A DNA stretch of 64,000 nucleotides. Source: Zhouia amylolytica. GTDB taxonomy: Bacteria; Bacteroidota; Bacteroidia; Flavobacteriales; Flavobacteriaceae. The stretch is from assembly GCF_900116365.1 (NCBI RefSeq), contig NZ_FPAG01000003.1:62001-126000 (forward strand). The letters are read 5' to 3'. Below are positions 53,684 through 63,031 of this stretch, one piece after another (within the stretch, counting starts at the first letter, position 1; every line of letters begins with the position of its first letter). Made by a program: the position numbers and the translations under genes. The notes under the pieces were generated by a model. That model did no database searches, had not been told where the DNA came from, and was given only the letters and a program-made list of their open reading frames with translations.

Positions 53684-56026
53684 TCACTTACTTCGCTCCA
53701 CTCTCACTTTTATAGATTTGCTAATATGCTGTCTACTCCTCGGATCAAATTCGTCATGTGGTATTAAAACATTGGTTTCGGGATAATAGGCGCCAATATT
53801 TCCTTTGGGTATTTTATAAGGAACCACCAAAAACTGTTTAGCAATCCTTGTTTTACCATGGTAGGTACTGTAAATATTTATAATGTCTTGTGCCTTAAGG
53901 TTCTTTTCAAGCATGTCTTCCTGATTCATGAAAACCACACGGCGTTCATTGTAAATGCCCCGATAACGATCGTTTAAACCGTAAATAGTGGTATTGAATT
54001 GATCGTGAGCCCGGAAGGTCATCAGTAATAGTTCGTCTTTTTCTAATCGATGTTCCGACAAAGTGTTTATCGTGAGTTTGGCCTTTCCCTGTGGTAACAT
54101 ACTGAAATCACGAATACGTGCATTATTGGGCAGGTAGTATCCAAATCCTTTAGAACGTTCACTTGTATTTTCAAAGCCCTTTACAGTTTTATCAATAGCA
54201 TCACGTATGAGGTTATAATCCTGTCCCATGGCCTTCCAATTCACGGCATGATTACCATCAAAATAGGTGTGCGCTATGGAAGCGATAATTTCCGGTTCAC
54301 TTTTTATAGCCCCCGAAGCAGGCTTCAGTAGGCCTCTGCTTTGTCGGACCTTTCCGGTGCTGCTTTCCATAGTAAGGAATTGGAGTTGACCATTCTGATA
54401 GTCTTTTTCAGACCTTCCATAGGTAGGTAAGATTAATGCTGTCTGGCCGGTAATCAAATGACTTCTGTTTAATTTAGTGCTTATTTGTACCGTCAGTTGG
54501 CAATTTTGAATGGCCTGTGCGGTATATTCCGTGTCGGCGGCAGCCATGGCGAAGTTACCTCCCAAACACATAAAAACCTTTGCTTCTTTACGATGCATGG
54601 CGCTGATGGCAGCGGCTACATCATAGCCTTTTGTTGTTGGTGGGGCGAACCCCAGATGCTTTTGAATCCGCTGATTAAATTCTTTATTAACAAAGCCCAT
54701 GATGCCGACACTGCGGTCTCCCTGAACATTACTATGTCCCCGAACCGGAAAAGTACCTGCTGAAGGTTTTCCGATAGCACCTTTGAGGAGAAGGAGGTTG
54801 ACGAACTCCTGTATGGTTTCCACTCCATTTTTGTGCTGGGTAAGACCCATCGCCCAGCAAACTATAATTTTTGATTTTGAAGCCAGGAGGGCTACGGTTT
54901 TATCTATATCGTTTTCTGAAACTCCTGTACGAGCAAGTAGTTCTGAGGAGTCGTATTTGTTCAGGTCCTCCATAAGTTCCTGATAACCGTTTGTGTATTG
55001 CTCGATAAATTCCAGATCAAATACATTACCTTTCAGTGTTTCAATGGCCACTAGTTTTTTTAGAATCAGTTTTACCAGGGCGATATCTTCATTGACTTTA
55101 ACCGGGAGGTGGATATCCGCAATGGGAGTTCCGCTTCCCAACATGTCACTAATGTTTTGAGGGTTTTTAAAGTTTACCAAGCCTAATTCTTCTAACGGAT
55201 TAATACTTATAACTGATCCTCCGTTATTTTTACATTTTTCAAGAGCGGCTAACATTCTCGGATGGTTGGTGCCCGGGTTTTGTCCGACTGTTAAAACGAC
55301 TTCTGCTTCGTGCAGATCTTCGAGGGTTGTCGATCCTTTACCGATACCCAGGGTATTGGAAAGTGCAACTCCTGAAGCTTCGTGGCACATATTAGAGCAG
55401 TCAGGCATATTATTAGTCCCAAAAGCGCGGGCGAACATTCCATAAAGAAAAGCTGCTTCGTTGCTCGAGCGACCGGAGGTATAAAAAATGGCTTCATCCG
55501 GATTGTTTAATTCATGCAGTTCTTTTGCTATGATTTCATAGGCATTTTCCCAGCTTATGCTTTCGTAATACAAAGAATCAGGGCGAAGTAGTAAAGGTTC
55601 TGTAATACGGCCTAATTTATTGAGTTCAAAATCTGTTAGTTGAGATAATTCTTCAACCGAGTGGGATGCGAAAAAATCGGCATTTATGTGTTGTGTGGTG
55701 GCTTCATCCGCTAATGCTTTTGCGCCATTTTCGCAATATTCAGCTACTTTCGAAGGTTTTAATGGTACTGGCCAGGCACAACTCGGACAGCGAAAACCAT
55801 CTTCCTGGTTCATTTTCATTAGGGCCTTAGTGGCACGAATAATACCCATCTCCTTAAAAGTGTGATTTAATGCTTCTTTAACTCCTAAAAATCCAGCGGA
55901 AGAACTAAGAGGTTCTTTGATTTGTATGCCTGAAAATTTGATTTTTCCTGTATAAGAAATATTTCTTTTAACCCCATTTTTCATGACCTTGATAAGTTTC
56001 TTTGTTGCTTTTAAATTTTTAAACAT
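53684..56026 (-). CDS. FdhF/YdeP-family molybdopterin oxidoreductase
   Basis: This 780-residue protein belongs to the molybdopterin-guanine dinucleotide enzymes related to formate dehydrogenase alpha subunits and E. coli YdeP. It has CPSCAWP (Cys80, Cys83) near the N-terminus, GRSSNEAAFL, NMCHEASG, VGQNPGTNHPRM, the RGHSNVQGDRS block and a C-terminal MoCo-dinucleotide domain (FRAHDQFNTTIYG). Substrate is unknown; YdeP is linked to acid resistance in E. coli. No partner iron-sulfur or cytochrome subunit is adjacent. No Tat or Sec signal is evident, so it is probably cytoplasmic. Confidence 0.92.
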   Translation of the reverse strand: MFKNLKATKKLIKVMKNGVKRNISYTGKIKFSGIQIKEPLSSSAGFLGVKEALNHTFKEMGIIRATKALMKMNQEDGFRCPSCAWPVPLKPSKVAEYCENGAKALADEATTQHINADFFASHSVEELSQLTDFELNKLGRITEPLLLRPDSLYYESISWENAYEIIAKELHELNNPDEAIFYTSGRSSNEAAFLYGMFARAFGTNNMPDCSNMCHEASGVALSNTLGIGKGSTTLEDLHEAEVVLTVGQNPGTNHPRMLAALEKCKNNGGSVISINPLEELGLVNFKNPQNISDMLGSGTPIADIHLPVKVNEDIALVKLILKKLVAIETLKGNVFDLEFIEQYTNGYQELMEDLNKYDSSELLARTGVSENDIDKTVALLASKSKIIVCWAMGLTQHKNGVETIQEFVNLLLLKGAIGKPSAGTFPVRGHSNVQGDRSVGIMGFVNKEFNQRIQKHLGFAPPTTKGYDVAAAISAMHRKEAKVFMCLGGNFAMAAADTEYTAQAIQNCQLTVQISTKLNRSHLITGQTALILPTYGRSEKDYQNGQLQFLTMESSTGKVRQSRGLLKPASGAIKSEPEIIASIAHTYFDGNHAVNWKAMGQDYNLIRDAIDKTVKGFENTSERSKGFGYYLPNNARIRDFSMLPQGKAKLTINTLSEHRLEKDELLLMTFRAHDQFNTTIYGLNDRYRGIYNERRVVFMNQEDMLEKNLKAQDIINIYSTYHGKTRIAKQFLVVPYKIPKGNIGAYYPETNVLIPHDEFDPRSRQHISKSIKVRVERSK

Positions 56027-56190
56027 GCCGAAATAAGTGCATGATTTAGTAGGTGAATTGTTTTACTTAACACCTTAAATTACCACTTTTTTAGATAACA
56101 ATATAAAAATTGCGATCTCTTATCCTGGTACGCTTTGATTATGATGTAGGGGTAGTTTGGTGAATACACCCCATAACGATGCCTCAAGGT

Positions 56191-57360
56191 TTATTTTTCC
56201 AGAAGGATTTCATCTCCCCGATAGGTGTGGTTTTTATCTCTGTACAATAAAGAATGTTTGTTTTCTGAGGGGCCAAAAGTTGTTACGTCAGCTTCCTTCA
56301 GTGGCTTTCCGTAAGCGAAAATTTGGTCTTTATCCTTTGCGTATATTTTGTTTTCAAAAACTTCAAAGGTGTTAGTGTCAGCTGACTCCATAAGAGTTCC
56401 ATAGTAAAAAACGTGGTTTTTGTCTTTGGTATATGGATGTTCGATAATTTCAAATGTACCTGCATCCGCCTTGTCAATAAGAACACCATCGTACACCACC
56501 TTCGAGTCAAATATCAGATATTGATCCATTAAAATTCTCAAGTCCTTAAGGCTTTGATATGGGATAGTGCTAAGGGAATCGGTGATTTTCTGATTTTGAT
56601 ATTCCTGAAAGTCATAAACAGCATTTTTATCAGCTATATATCTGTCATTGATGATAATAGTTGAAGCAGGATCTGCCGAGGTAATCGATGAGAGTTGATA
56701 GCTTTTTAGTGCATATACACTGTCTTTGTCCTTAACAAAATTGCTGTTAAGGATGGTAAAAGTTGGATAATCTACTGCTACCGGCTTGTGATTGTAGAAA
56801 TAATGTGCATTATCTTTTGCCCAATTGTGATCTATCCGAGTGAATGTTTTTGGATCGGCATCGGTTATTTTCCACAGATGTTTATTTTCTTGATTCGCAT
56901 CTCTGAAAGCAATGGATGAATAACTGAAGGCAACATAAACATTGTTTTTGTCAAAGCACAAGTAATCGTCATCGCTTACCCGGAAGGAGGCTGTATCCAC
57001 TTCGTTATCAATGATGTGGTACTTAAAATATAAATGATTTTTGTCCTTGCCAAAATCCCGGCCAATAACGCTGAAGCTGTTAACATCGGCATTCAGTTTA
57101 GTGTTGCCCAATTCGAACCAATTTCCCATCGGACTATAACAGATATCCTTTTTCGTCTTTGAATAGTAATAAGAGTCGGAAACAGGTTTGTCAACGGGGC
57201 CGGAGAAAGGACTGCAAGCTTGCGCCAGAATTGAAATGCAAAATAGCCATAACTGTGCAAGAGGTGTATGTTGGGAGCGTGTAAACTTTTTAATTGCAAA
57301 ATTCAAAATAAGAATGAATGCAGTTAATGATAAATACGGGTGGTTTGTTATGAAAGTCAT
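56191..57360 (-). CDS. DKNYY-repeat protein, membrane- or lipid-anchored
   Basis: This 389-residue protein has an N-terminal hydrophobic segment (about 8-24), a second one ending in a lipobox-like LAQAC (residues about 45-49), and then many copies of a beta-rich unit with the core KDKNHVFYYG and spacing ADTNTFEV, the DKNYY pattern. Copies occur as KDKNHLYFK, KDNAHYFYN, KDKDSVYAL and others. The function of DKNYY proteins is unknown. A perfect -7 box, TATATTTG (complement of 57365-57372), ends four bases before the ATG. That implies a leaderless mRNA, or that translation begins elsewhere, but the next in-frame Met is much further in. Confidence 0.82.
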   Translation of the reverse strand: MTFITNHPYLSLTAFILILNFAIKKFTRSQHTPLAQLWLFCISILAQACSPFSGPVDKPVSDSYYYSKTKKDICYSPMGNWFELGNTKLNADVNSFSVIGRDFGKDKNHLYFKYHIIDNEVDTASFRVSDDDYLCFDKNNVYVAFSYSSIAFRDANQENKHLWKITDADPKTFTRIDHNWAKDNAHYFYNHKPVAVDYPTFTILNSNFVKDKDSVYALKSYQLSSITSADPASTIIINDRYIADKNAVYDFQEYQNQKITDSLSTIPYQSLKDLRILMDQYLIFDSKVVYDGVLIDKADAGTFEIIEHPYTKDKNHVFYYGTLMESADTNTFEVFENKIYAKDKDQIFAYGKPLKEADVTTFGPSENKHSLLYRDKNHTYRGDEILLEK

Positions 57361-57583
57361 ATCGCAAATATAATAAGTAATCTTAATCTTACGTATATGC
57401 TAGATTAAATCTTAAGAAGGTGTTTGATTAAAATTATTTAATGCCGAGGTATGTCTTGTTATTATAGTTTGGGGATTAGGCTGTTGAATTAATAAAAACG
57501 TTAAATAAATGTCAAAATGATATTTTGGTTACACCCTTTTTAGCATTTATATTGTTCTATAGGTATTAAAAACATTAAAACTT

Positions 57584-60370
57584 ATGAGAACATTTACCTT
57601 AGGATTATTCATGCTATTCATTGTGTTTAGTATTCCTGTTCAATCCCAGGATGTTGTTCCGTTTGATACTTCGATACGTAAAGGAGTGTTGTCTAACGGA
57701 ATGCATTATTATATTAAGCATAATGAAGAGCCAAAAGAGCGGGCCTCTTTTTATTTTGCACAGAATGTAGGATCGGTATTGGAGAAAGAGACGCAACGTG
57801 GATTAGCGCATTTTTTAGAGCATATGGCTTTTAATGGAACGGAACATTATCCGGAAAAAACCATGCTTGAATATTTAGAGAAGAATGGTATAAAATTCGG
57901 ATCTGAAATTAATGCATTTACTTCATTTGATAAAACCGTTTATAATATAAGCAAGGTACCAGTAACCAACCCCAGGCTCATCGATTCTACATTATTGGTT
58001 TTGCATGATTGGTCTGGAAATTTGTCGTTGACTGATGAAGAAATAGATGCTGAAAGAGGTGTTATTAATGAAGAGTGGAGAACCAGAAACACACCAGGTT
58101 TTAGAGTTTCTGAGCGCATCTGGACCGAGGCCGTTCTGGCTGGGTCGGTATATAGCAAGAGAATGCCGATAGGATTAATGTCGGTTGTAAATAATTTTGA
58201 GTATGATGAATTGAGAGATTATTACAAGCGATGGTATCGACCAGATCAGCAAGCGGTTATTGTTGTAGGAGATATCGATGTGGATGAAATGGAAGCCAGG
58301 ATAAAGACATTATTTTCTACCATTCCACTTAAAAAGAACTTGCCGGTACGACCTGAATTTGATATTGAATTTGATGGTGGAACAAAATTTATGACCTCTA
58401 CTGATAAGGAAATAGGCACTGTTGGGATTCAGTTTTACGTTCGAAATAAAGCTAAAGACCTGAAGGAGTTTGAGTATGTCGATAACGGAATTAAAAAAAG
58501 TCTTGTATCATATATATTGAATAACAGGTATAGAGAAATGACGGTTAAACCTGAATGTCCTGCATTAAGTGCAGGTTATTCATATTCGAATTTCGTAAGA
58601 CCTTTAGATATTCTAGGCTTGAGTATACAGCCAAAAACCGGAAAGGAGCTCGAAAGTTTTGAATTCGCACTCACAGAATTGTTAAGGTTTGTAAAGTTTG
58701 GAGCAACGGAGAGCGAATTGGAAAGAGCTAAAAAATCTATAAAGAACAGCCAGTTATCGAGATTAAAAAATAAGGATAAAATTAGTAGTGATTCTTATGC
58801 TAATAGTATTTACAGCTATTTCTTCAGCAAAGATCCAATGCCGGATATTGATTGGAGTGTTAATTATTTGGTGGAACGGTTAGCGACTATTTCTAATGAA
58901 GATCTTATTAATCATGTGGCTTCTCAATATAAAAAGGAAGATCTTGTTATAGCGGTTACCGGTCCGGAAGATAAAGAATACCCGACCAGAGAAGCCTTTC
59001 TTGAAGTTTATGATAAGGTGCATAAGTCTGATTTAAGTCCTTTTGAGGATACAACTTCAGATGAACCTTTAATAGCAGAAGATTTAAAAGAACAAGCGGT
59101 TGTAAAAACTGAAAAGCTTTCAGGAATTGATGCTAATATGTACACCCTTTCAAATGGGGCGAAGGTGGTAATTTATCCTACCACTTATGATAAAGATGTC
59201 ATTTACATTAAAGGGTATAGTCCAGGAGGAACGTCGTTGTTAGATAAGGAAATGCTTCCTTCTTCTAACGCAGTAACCTACGTGGCTTCTCAATCCGGAT
59301 TAGGAAACTTCAATAAAATAGATTTAGGTAAGAAATTGGCAGGTACCAATACATCTCTGGGCATGGGCTTGGGTGAATTGTCAGAATCGGTATCCGGACG
59401 TAGTACCAAATCAGATATTGAAGTGTTATTTAAGAAGTTGTATTTAAGTTTTGAAGCACCTCGGTTTGAGCAAGAAGCTTTTGTTCTGGCGATGGAAAGA
59501 TTTAAAAAAGGGATTGAGCAAAAGAAAAAGAATAAGAAGAGTACTTTGCAGGATTCAATTTCTTTGGCATTATCAAACCACAATGAGAGAACATTGATTT
59601 TCGATGAAGAACTTTTAACTGAAATTAACTTCAATAAAATACAGGAGATATATAAGGACCGATTTAATGGTGTCGATGATTTTACCTTTGTTTTTGTTGG
59701 TGATATAGATGAAGCTCATGTTTTAAAACTAGCACAAAAATATATCGGTAATATTAAAGCTTCGGGAGCAAAAGAATCTTATGTAGATCATGAATATAAT
59801 CCTGCAAAAGGAAAAACCACTGTTAGAGTGAAGGAAGATATGGAGACTCCACAAACCACAGTAAGGGTTATTTTTAACGGAGAACTTTCTTATAATCTTA
59901 AAAATGGATTGGTCGTGAATATGGTAGGTGAATTATTAAAGAAAAGCTGTCATGAAGTCATTAGAGAAGAAGAGGGAGGCAGTTATGGAGTTGGAGCCTC
60001 GGGAAGTTTAACAGATATTCCGGATGAAAGGTATACCGTAAGTGTAGGTTTTGATTGTAACCCTGATAAGACTGATCAGTTAATAGCAGTCGTTTACGAT
60101 GAATTAGAAAAAATGACTACTGCTGTGAATTTGGACGACCTGAATGAGGTTAAAAAGTCTTTCATCAAATCAAGAACAGAGGCGGTTAATAATAATGGAT
60201 ACTGGATGAATGTGATCACTTCTAATGTCTTTTATGGAAGAAAAGTATATTCACTTGATGAATATATTGCTTTGGTCAATGCTATAACCGAAAAGGATAT
60301 TAAGAAGGCGGCTGGAACCATTGTTAAAAAATCTGATATTGTGGAAGGGGTATTGGTGCCTAAAAATTAA
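57584..60370 (+). CDS. M16 family zinc metallopeptidase (pitrilysin-like, two-domain)
   Basis: This 928-residue secreted peptidase has a signal peptide (ends VQSQ) and the inverted zinc motif HxxEH (His76, Glu79, His80 in HFLEHMAFNG) with the distal Glu in NEEWRTRN. A second, inactive M16 half follows from about residue 500. It probably degrades peptides in the periplasm or at the cell surface. The gene is followed after 10 bases by a small thiol-redox domain gene. The 223-base gap upstream (57361-57583) holds no further gene. Confidence 0.93.
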   Translation: MRTFTLGLFMLFIVFSIPVQSQDVVPFDTSIRKGVLSNGMHYYIKHNEEPKERASFYFAQNVGSVLEKETQRGLAHFLEHMAFNGTEHYPEKTMLEYLEKNGIKFGSEINAFTSFDKTVYNISKVPVTNPRLIDSTLLVLHDWSGNLSLTDEEIDAERGVINEEWRTRNTPGFRVSERIWTEAVLAGSVYSKRMPIGLMSVVNNFEYDELRDYYKRWYRPDQQAVIVVGDIDVDEMEARIKTLFSTIPLKKNLPVRPEFDIEFDGGTKFMTSTDKEIGTVGIQFYVRNKAKDLKEFEYVDNGIKKSLVSYILNNRYREMTVKPECPALSAGYSYSNFVRPLDILGLSIQPKTGKELESFEFALTELLRFVKFGATESELERAKKSIKNSQLSRLKNKDKISSDSYANSIYSYFFSKDPMPDIDWSVNYLVERLATISNEDLINHVASQYKKEDLVIAVTGPEDKEYPTREAFLEVYDKVHKSDLSPFEDTTSDEPLIAEDLKEQAVVKTEKLSGIDANMYTLSNGAKVVIYPTTYDKDVIYIKGYSPGGTSLLDKEMLPSSNAVTYVASQSGLGNFNKIDLGKKLAGTNTSLGMGLGELSESVSGRSTKSDIEVLFKKLYLSFEAPRFEQEAFVLAMERFKKGIEQKKKNKKSTLQDSISLALSNHNERTLIFDEELLTEINFNKIQEIYKDRFNGVDDFTFVFVGDIDEAHVLKLAQKYIGNIKASGAKESYVDHEYNPAKGKTTVRVKEDMETPQTTVRVIFNGELSYNLKNGLVVNMVGELLKKSCHEVIREEEGGSYGVGASGSLTDIPDERYTVSVGFDCNPDKTDQLIAVVYDELEKMTTAVNLDDLNEVKKSFIKSRTEAVNNNGYWMNVITSNVFYGRKVYSLDEYIALVNAITEKDIKKAAGTIVKKSDIVEGVLVPKN

Positions 60371-60380
60371 ATCTTAAAAA

Positions 60381-60827
60381 ATGAAAAAGTATATATTTCT
60401 ATTGCTTGTATTTATTGGGCTGGGGGCTCAGGCTCAAATACATGAACCGGTAAAATGGTCTGCATCGATCGAAAAAATAAGTAATACTGAAGCCTATTTA
60501 GTTGCTACAGCAACTATTGAAAAAGGGTGGCATTTATATTCACAGGATGTACCTGATGGTGGACCGGTTGCAACAAGCTTTGAGTTTGATACTTCATCAA
60601 AGAAATTTAAGTTAATTGGTGAGACCGAAGAAGGAGAGGGTCATGTTGTAGATGATAAGATCTTCGAAATGAAGATTAAATACTTTGATAACAAAGCTGT
60701 TTTCAAACAAAAAATTAAGTTTCCCCCGAACCTTAAAATTAAAATCACCGGAGGGGTGGCGTTTATGGTATGTGATGATGCTAATTGTTTACCACCAACT
60801 ACTGAAGAATTAGAGTTTAGTTTATAG
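60381..60827 (+). CDS. Stand-alone DsbD N-terminal (nDsbD-like) domain protein
   Basis: This 148-residue protein has a signal peptide (ends LGAQAQ) and a single immunoglobulin-like domain resembling the N-terminal domain of DsbD (EPVKWSASIEKI, then GWHLYSQ and the redox pair Cys131/Cys136 in CDDANCLPP). In DsbD this domain passes electrons to periplasmic partners, but the membrane and thioredoxin domains are absent here. It starts 10 bases after the M16 peptidase, so the two are likely co-expressed. It may be reduced by a separate membrane protein encoded elsewhere. A terminator follows. Confidence 0.83.
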   Translation: MKKYIFLLLVFIGLGAQAQIHEPVKWSASIEKISNTEAYLVATATIEKGWHLYSQDVPDGGPVATSFEFDTSSKKFKLIGETEEGEGHVVDDKIFEMKIKYFDNKAVFKQKIKFPPNLKIKITGGVAFMVCDDANCLPPTTEELEFSL

Positions 60828-60848
60828 TTTTTTTGATTAGTTAATGAG

Positions 60849-60874
60849 GCCCGGATGTATTCCGGGCTTTTTTT
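60849..60874 (+). terminator. Terminator after the nDsbD-like gene
   Basis: GCCCGGA (60849-60855), loop TGTAT and TCCGGGC (60861-60867) form a seven-bp GC-rich stem followed by seven Ts. Confidence 0.92.
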
Positions 60875-61075
60875 ATGAGTGCAATTTATTTAAATTAAAG
60901 TGTTGTTATGAGAATAATACAGTCGTTTGTATTTGTTTAGGTGGTGTTGGTGGGTGATGGGGTGGATTTTATATAAATAATTGTTGAATTTTAACATTTC
61001 AGCCTCGGTTTTACAAAAAGATAATTTATATTTAACGCCGTTTTAAAAAATTAGTAATCAAAGCGTTAAACAATC

Positions 61076-61636
61076 ATTAAGCCCAAGACGGAACATATTA
61101 AGATTACTGCCGGTTCTTATAAAGAAATATTTTACAGCTTCTATCCGAGGTTGCTTTCATTTTGTGAGAAGTATGTAAAAGACACTTATGCTGCTGAAGA
61201 AATAGTAGAAGAGTGTATGCTTTATTTATGGGAACGCAAAAGTGATATGAATAAGATTGACGATTTAAAATCTTATTTATATACCATGGTGAAGCACAAG
61301 TCTTATGCTTATTTAAAGCAAACCCAAAAAGTCGTGTCTTTGGATGCTTATAAAGATGATGCTTTGAGTCAGGAAGATGCTTATATTATAGAAGAAGAAG
61401 TGCATGCGATTTTAATATCAGCACTTGAAAAGCTGCCGGAAAGATGTAGAAAAGTATTTGAGTTATCTTGTTTGGAAGGGTTGAAATATAAGGATATCGC
61501 AGAAGACATGGATATTTCTGTCAATACTGTAAAATCCCAACGCGCCAGAGCTATTGAATTATTAAAAATACAATTAAAAGACCACCCAATTCTCTTAGGA
61601 TATTTGGCTTTTTTGTTAAAAAATCAAATTTTTTAA
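61076..61636 (+). CDS. ECF sigma factor (FecI-like) with a non-canonical start codon
   Basis: The coding frame carries sigma region 2 (FYSFYPRLLSFCEKYVKD, AAEEIVEECMLYLWE) and region 4 (LEGLKYKDIAEDMDISVNTVKSQ). The first ATG/GTG/TTG is a TTG at 61151, which would cut region 2 in half. Upstream the frame stays open to a TAA at 61067 and includes the missing first helix, but offers only ATT (61076) or ATC (61073) as starts. With ATT 61076 the protein has 186 residues, the usual ECF length. It precedes a FecR-type anti-sigma gene and a SusC receptor and should activate them. Confidence 0.85.
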   Translation: MKPKTEHIKITAGSYKEIFYSFYPRLLSFCEKYVKDTYAAEEIVEECMLYLWERKSDMNKIDDLKSYLYTMVKHKSYAYLKQTQKVVSLDAYKDDALSQEDAYIIEEEVHAILISALEKLPERCRKVFELSCLEGLKYKDIAEDMDISVNTVKSQRARAIELLKIQLKDHPILLGYLAFLLKNQIF

Positions 61637-61718
61637 GATTTCTTTCCACCCACTTTACATGTTTTTTACTCATAGAGTTAAATGATGTGAAAATAACATG
61701 TTTTAAAAGAACTTGTTA

Positions 61719-62936
61719 ATGCCCAATATGAATAATACATACAGATCTAATTATACCATTGCCGAACTTATCTCTAAGTCGATAACCGGAACTTTGAACC
61801 CAGATGAAGAGCAGGATTTAAACGAATGGTTAAAAACTAAAGAAAATAAAGATTTATTCGATAGAATTTCTAACGCAGATGCTATTAGTGAAAAGGAGGA
61901 GTTCTACAAGAGGATAGATCGCCATAAGGTATATGACAGGTTATCATCTAAGATCAGTCAGAATGAACAACGCAAACGCAGAAGAAAGATCATTAATCTT
62001 GCTAAGTATGCTGCTGTTTTTGTTGGACTGATAACTATTTCGACCCTGTGGTACAATTATAAGTTACAACAAGATATCCTTGTTACTGAGAAGACGTTGT
62101 CTGAGATAAAACCAGGTTATGAAAAAGCCACCTTAGTATTAGGAGATGGTCAAACAATTGAATTGGAGTCTTTTCAAAATCAACAAATACAATCGAGTGG
62201 AAGCGCAAAAATTCAAAACCTTAATAATGTTTTGGCTTATGAGGCTTCAGCTGTCGGATCCGGTAAAAAAGAGGTGAGAAAAAATACCCTGCATGTACCG
62301 ACCGGAGGTATTTATACCCTAAAACTTCCTGATGGGACCATGGTGTGGCTCAACTCAAATTCTTCCATTACTTATCCGGAGGCTTTTGTTGAAGATAAAA
62401 GGGAAGTGGAGTTGCAAGGAGAAGCCTATTTTGAGGTTGTTAAGGACGCAAAGGAGTTTATAGTGAAGACGAATCATCAGGATGTAACGGTGTTGGGTAC
62501 TTCATTTAATGTAAGTGCTTATCAGGACGATGGTTTTTTTGCCACCACATTAGTAGAGGGAAGTGTTCGCTTGCAATCTGAAAAAACCAAGCCTGTACTG
62601 CTTAAGCCAAGTGAGCGAGCGGTTTATCATTTTGATGAAGAAAAAGAGATTGAGGTACAGCGGGTTGATGTACGTTATTATACCTCCTGGAAGAATGGTA
62701 AGTTCTATTTTGAGCACCAGTCTTTGGGTGAGATTCTTAAAAAGGTTGGGAGATGGTATGGCTTTGATGTAAAGTTTGACGAACCTGAGTTAGAAAAAAT
62801 ATCTTTTACCGGCGTGGCCTTAAAAAGTAATGATGTTCAGGATCTTTTGCAAATGATAAGTAAGACCGCAAGGGTTGAGTATAGTGCAGTAAAAACAGAA
62901 AATGGAAAATATGAAATTATAATATCAAAAAAATAA
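61719..62936 (+). CDS. FecR-family transmembrane anti-sigma/sigma regulator
   Basis: This protein of about 405 residues has an N-terminal cytoplasmic sigma-binding part (AELISKSITGTLNPDEEQDLNEWL), one membrane helix near residues 90-108 (LAKYAAVFVGLITISTLWY), the FecR domain (GGIYTLKLPDGTMVWLNSNSSI, FEVVKDAKEF, VTVLGTSFNVSAY) and a C-terminal DUF4974 segment (GRWYGFDV, FTGVALKSNDVQDLL). It carries the signal from the TonB-dependent receptor to the ECF sigma factor. ATG codons at 61719 and 61728 are both possible starts; a TTG at 61713 is less likely. Confidence 0.93.
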   Translation: MPNMNNTYRSNYTIAELISKSITGTLNPDEEQDLNEWLKTKENKDLFDRISNADAISEKEEFYKRIDRHKVYDRLSSKISQNEQRKRRRKIINLAKYAAVFVGLITISTLWYNYKLQQDILVTEKTLSEIKPGYEKATLVLGDGQTIELESFQNQQIQSSGSAKIQNLNNVLAYEASAVGSGKKEVRKNTLHVPTGGIYTLKLPDGTMVWLNSNSSITYPEAFVEDKREVELQGEAYFEVVKDAKEFIVKTNHQDVTVLGTSFNVSAYQDDGFFATTLVEGSVRLQSEKTKPVLLKPSERAVYHFDEEKEIEVQRVDVRYYTSWKNGKFYFEHQSLGEILKKVGRWYGFDVKFDEPELEKISFTGVALKSNDVQDLLQMISKTARVEYSAVKTENGKYEIIISKK

Positions 62937-62944
62937 CAATGAAA

Positions 62945-62976
62945 AAACCGGCTAGTGTTGCCGCACAAACCGGTTT
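62945..62976 (+). promoter_or_regulatory. Conserved-looking hairpin between fecR and susC
   Basis: AAACCGG (62945-62951) pairs with CCGGTTT (62970-62976). Inside, GTG (62955-62957) pairs with CAC (62964-62966), with a symmetric 3x3 internal loop. No T-run follows. It may be a processing or attenuation element setting the level of the receptor mRNA. Confidence 0.5.
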
Positions 62977-63031
62977 GTCTTGTTAGTTAACTAGTACTCT
63001 TAAATAATTAATCAACTAAACACGTAAATGT

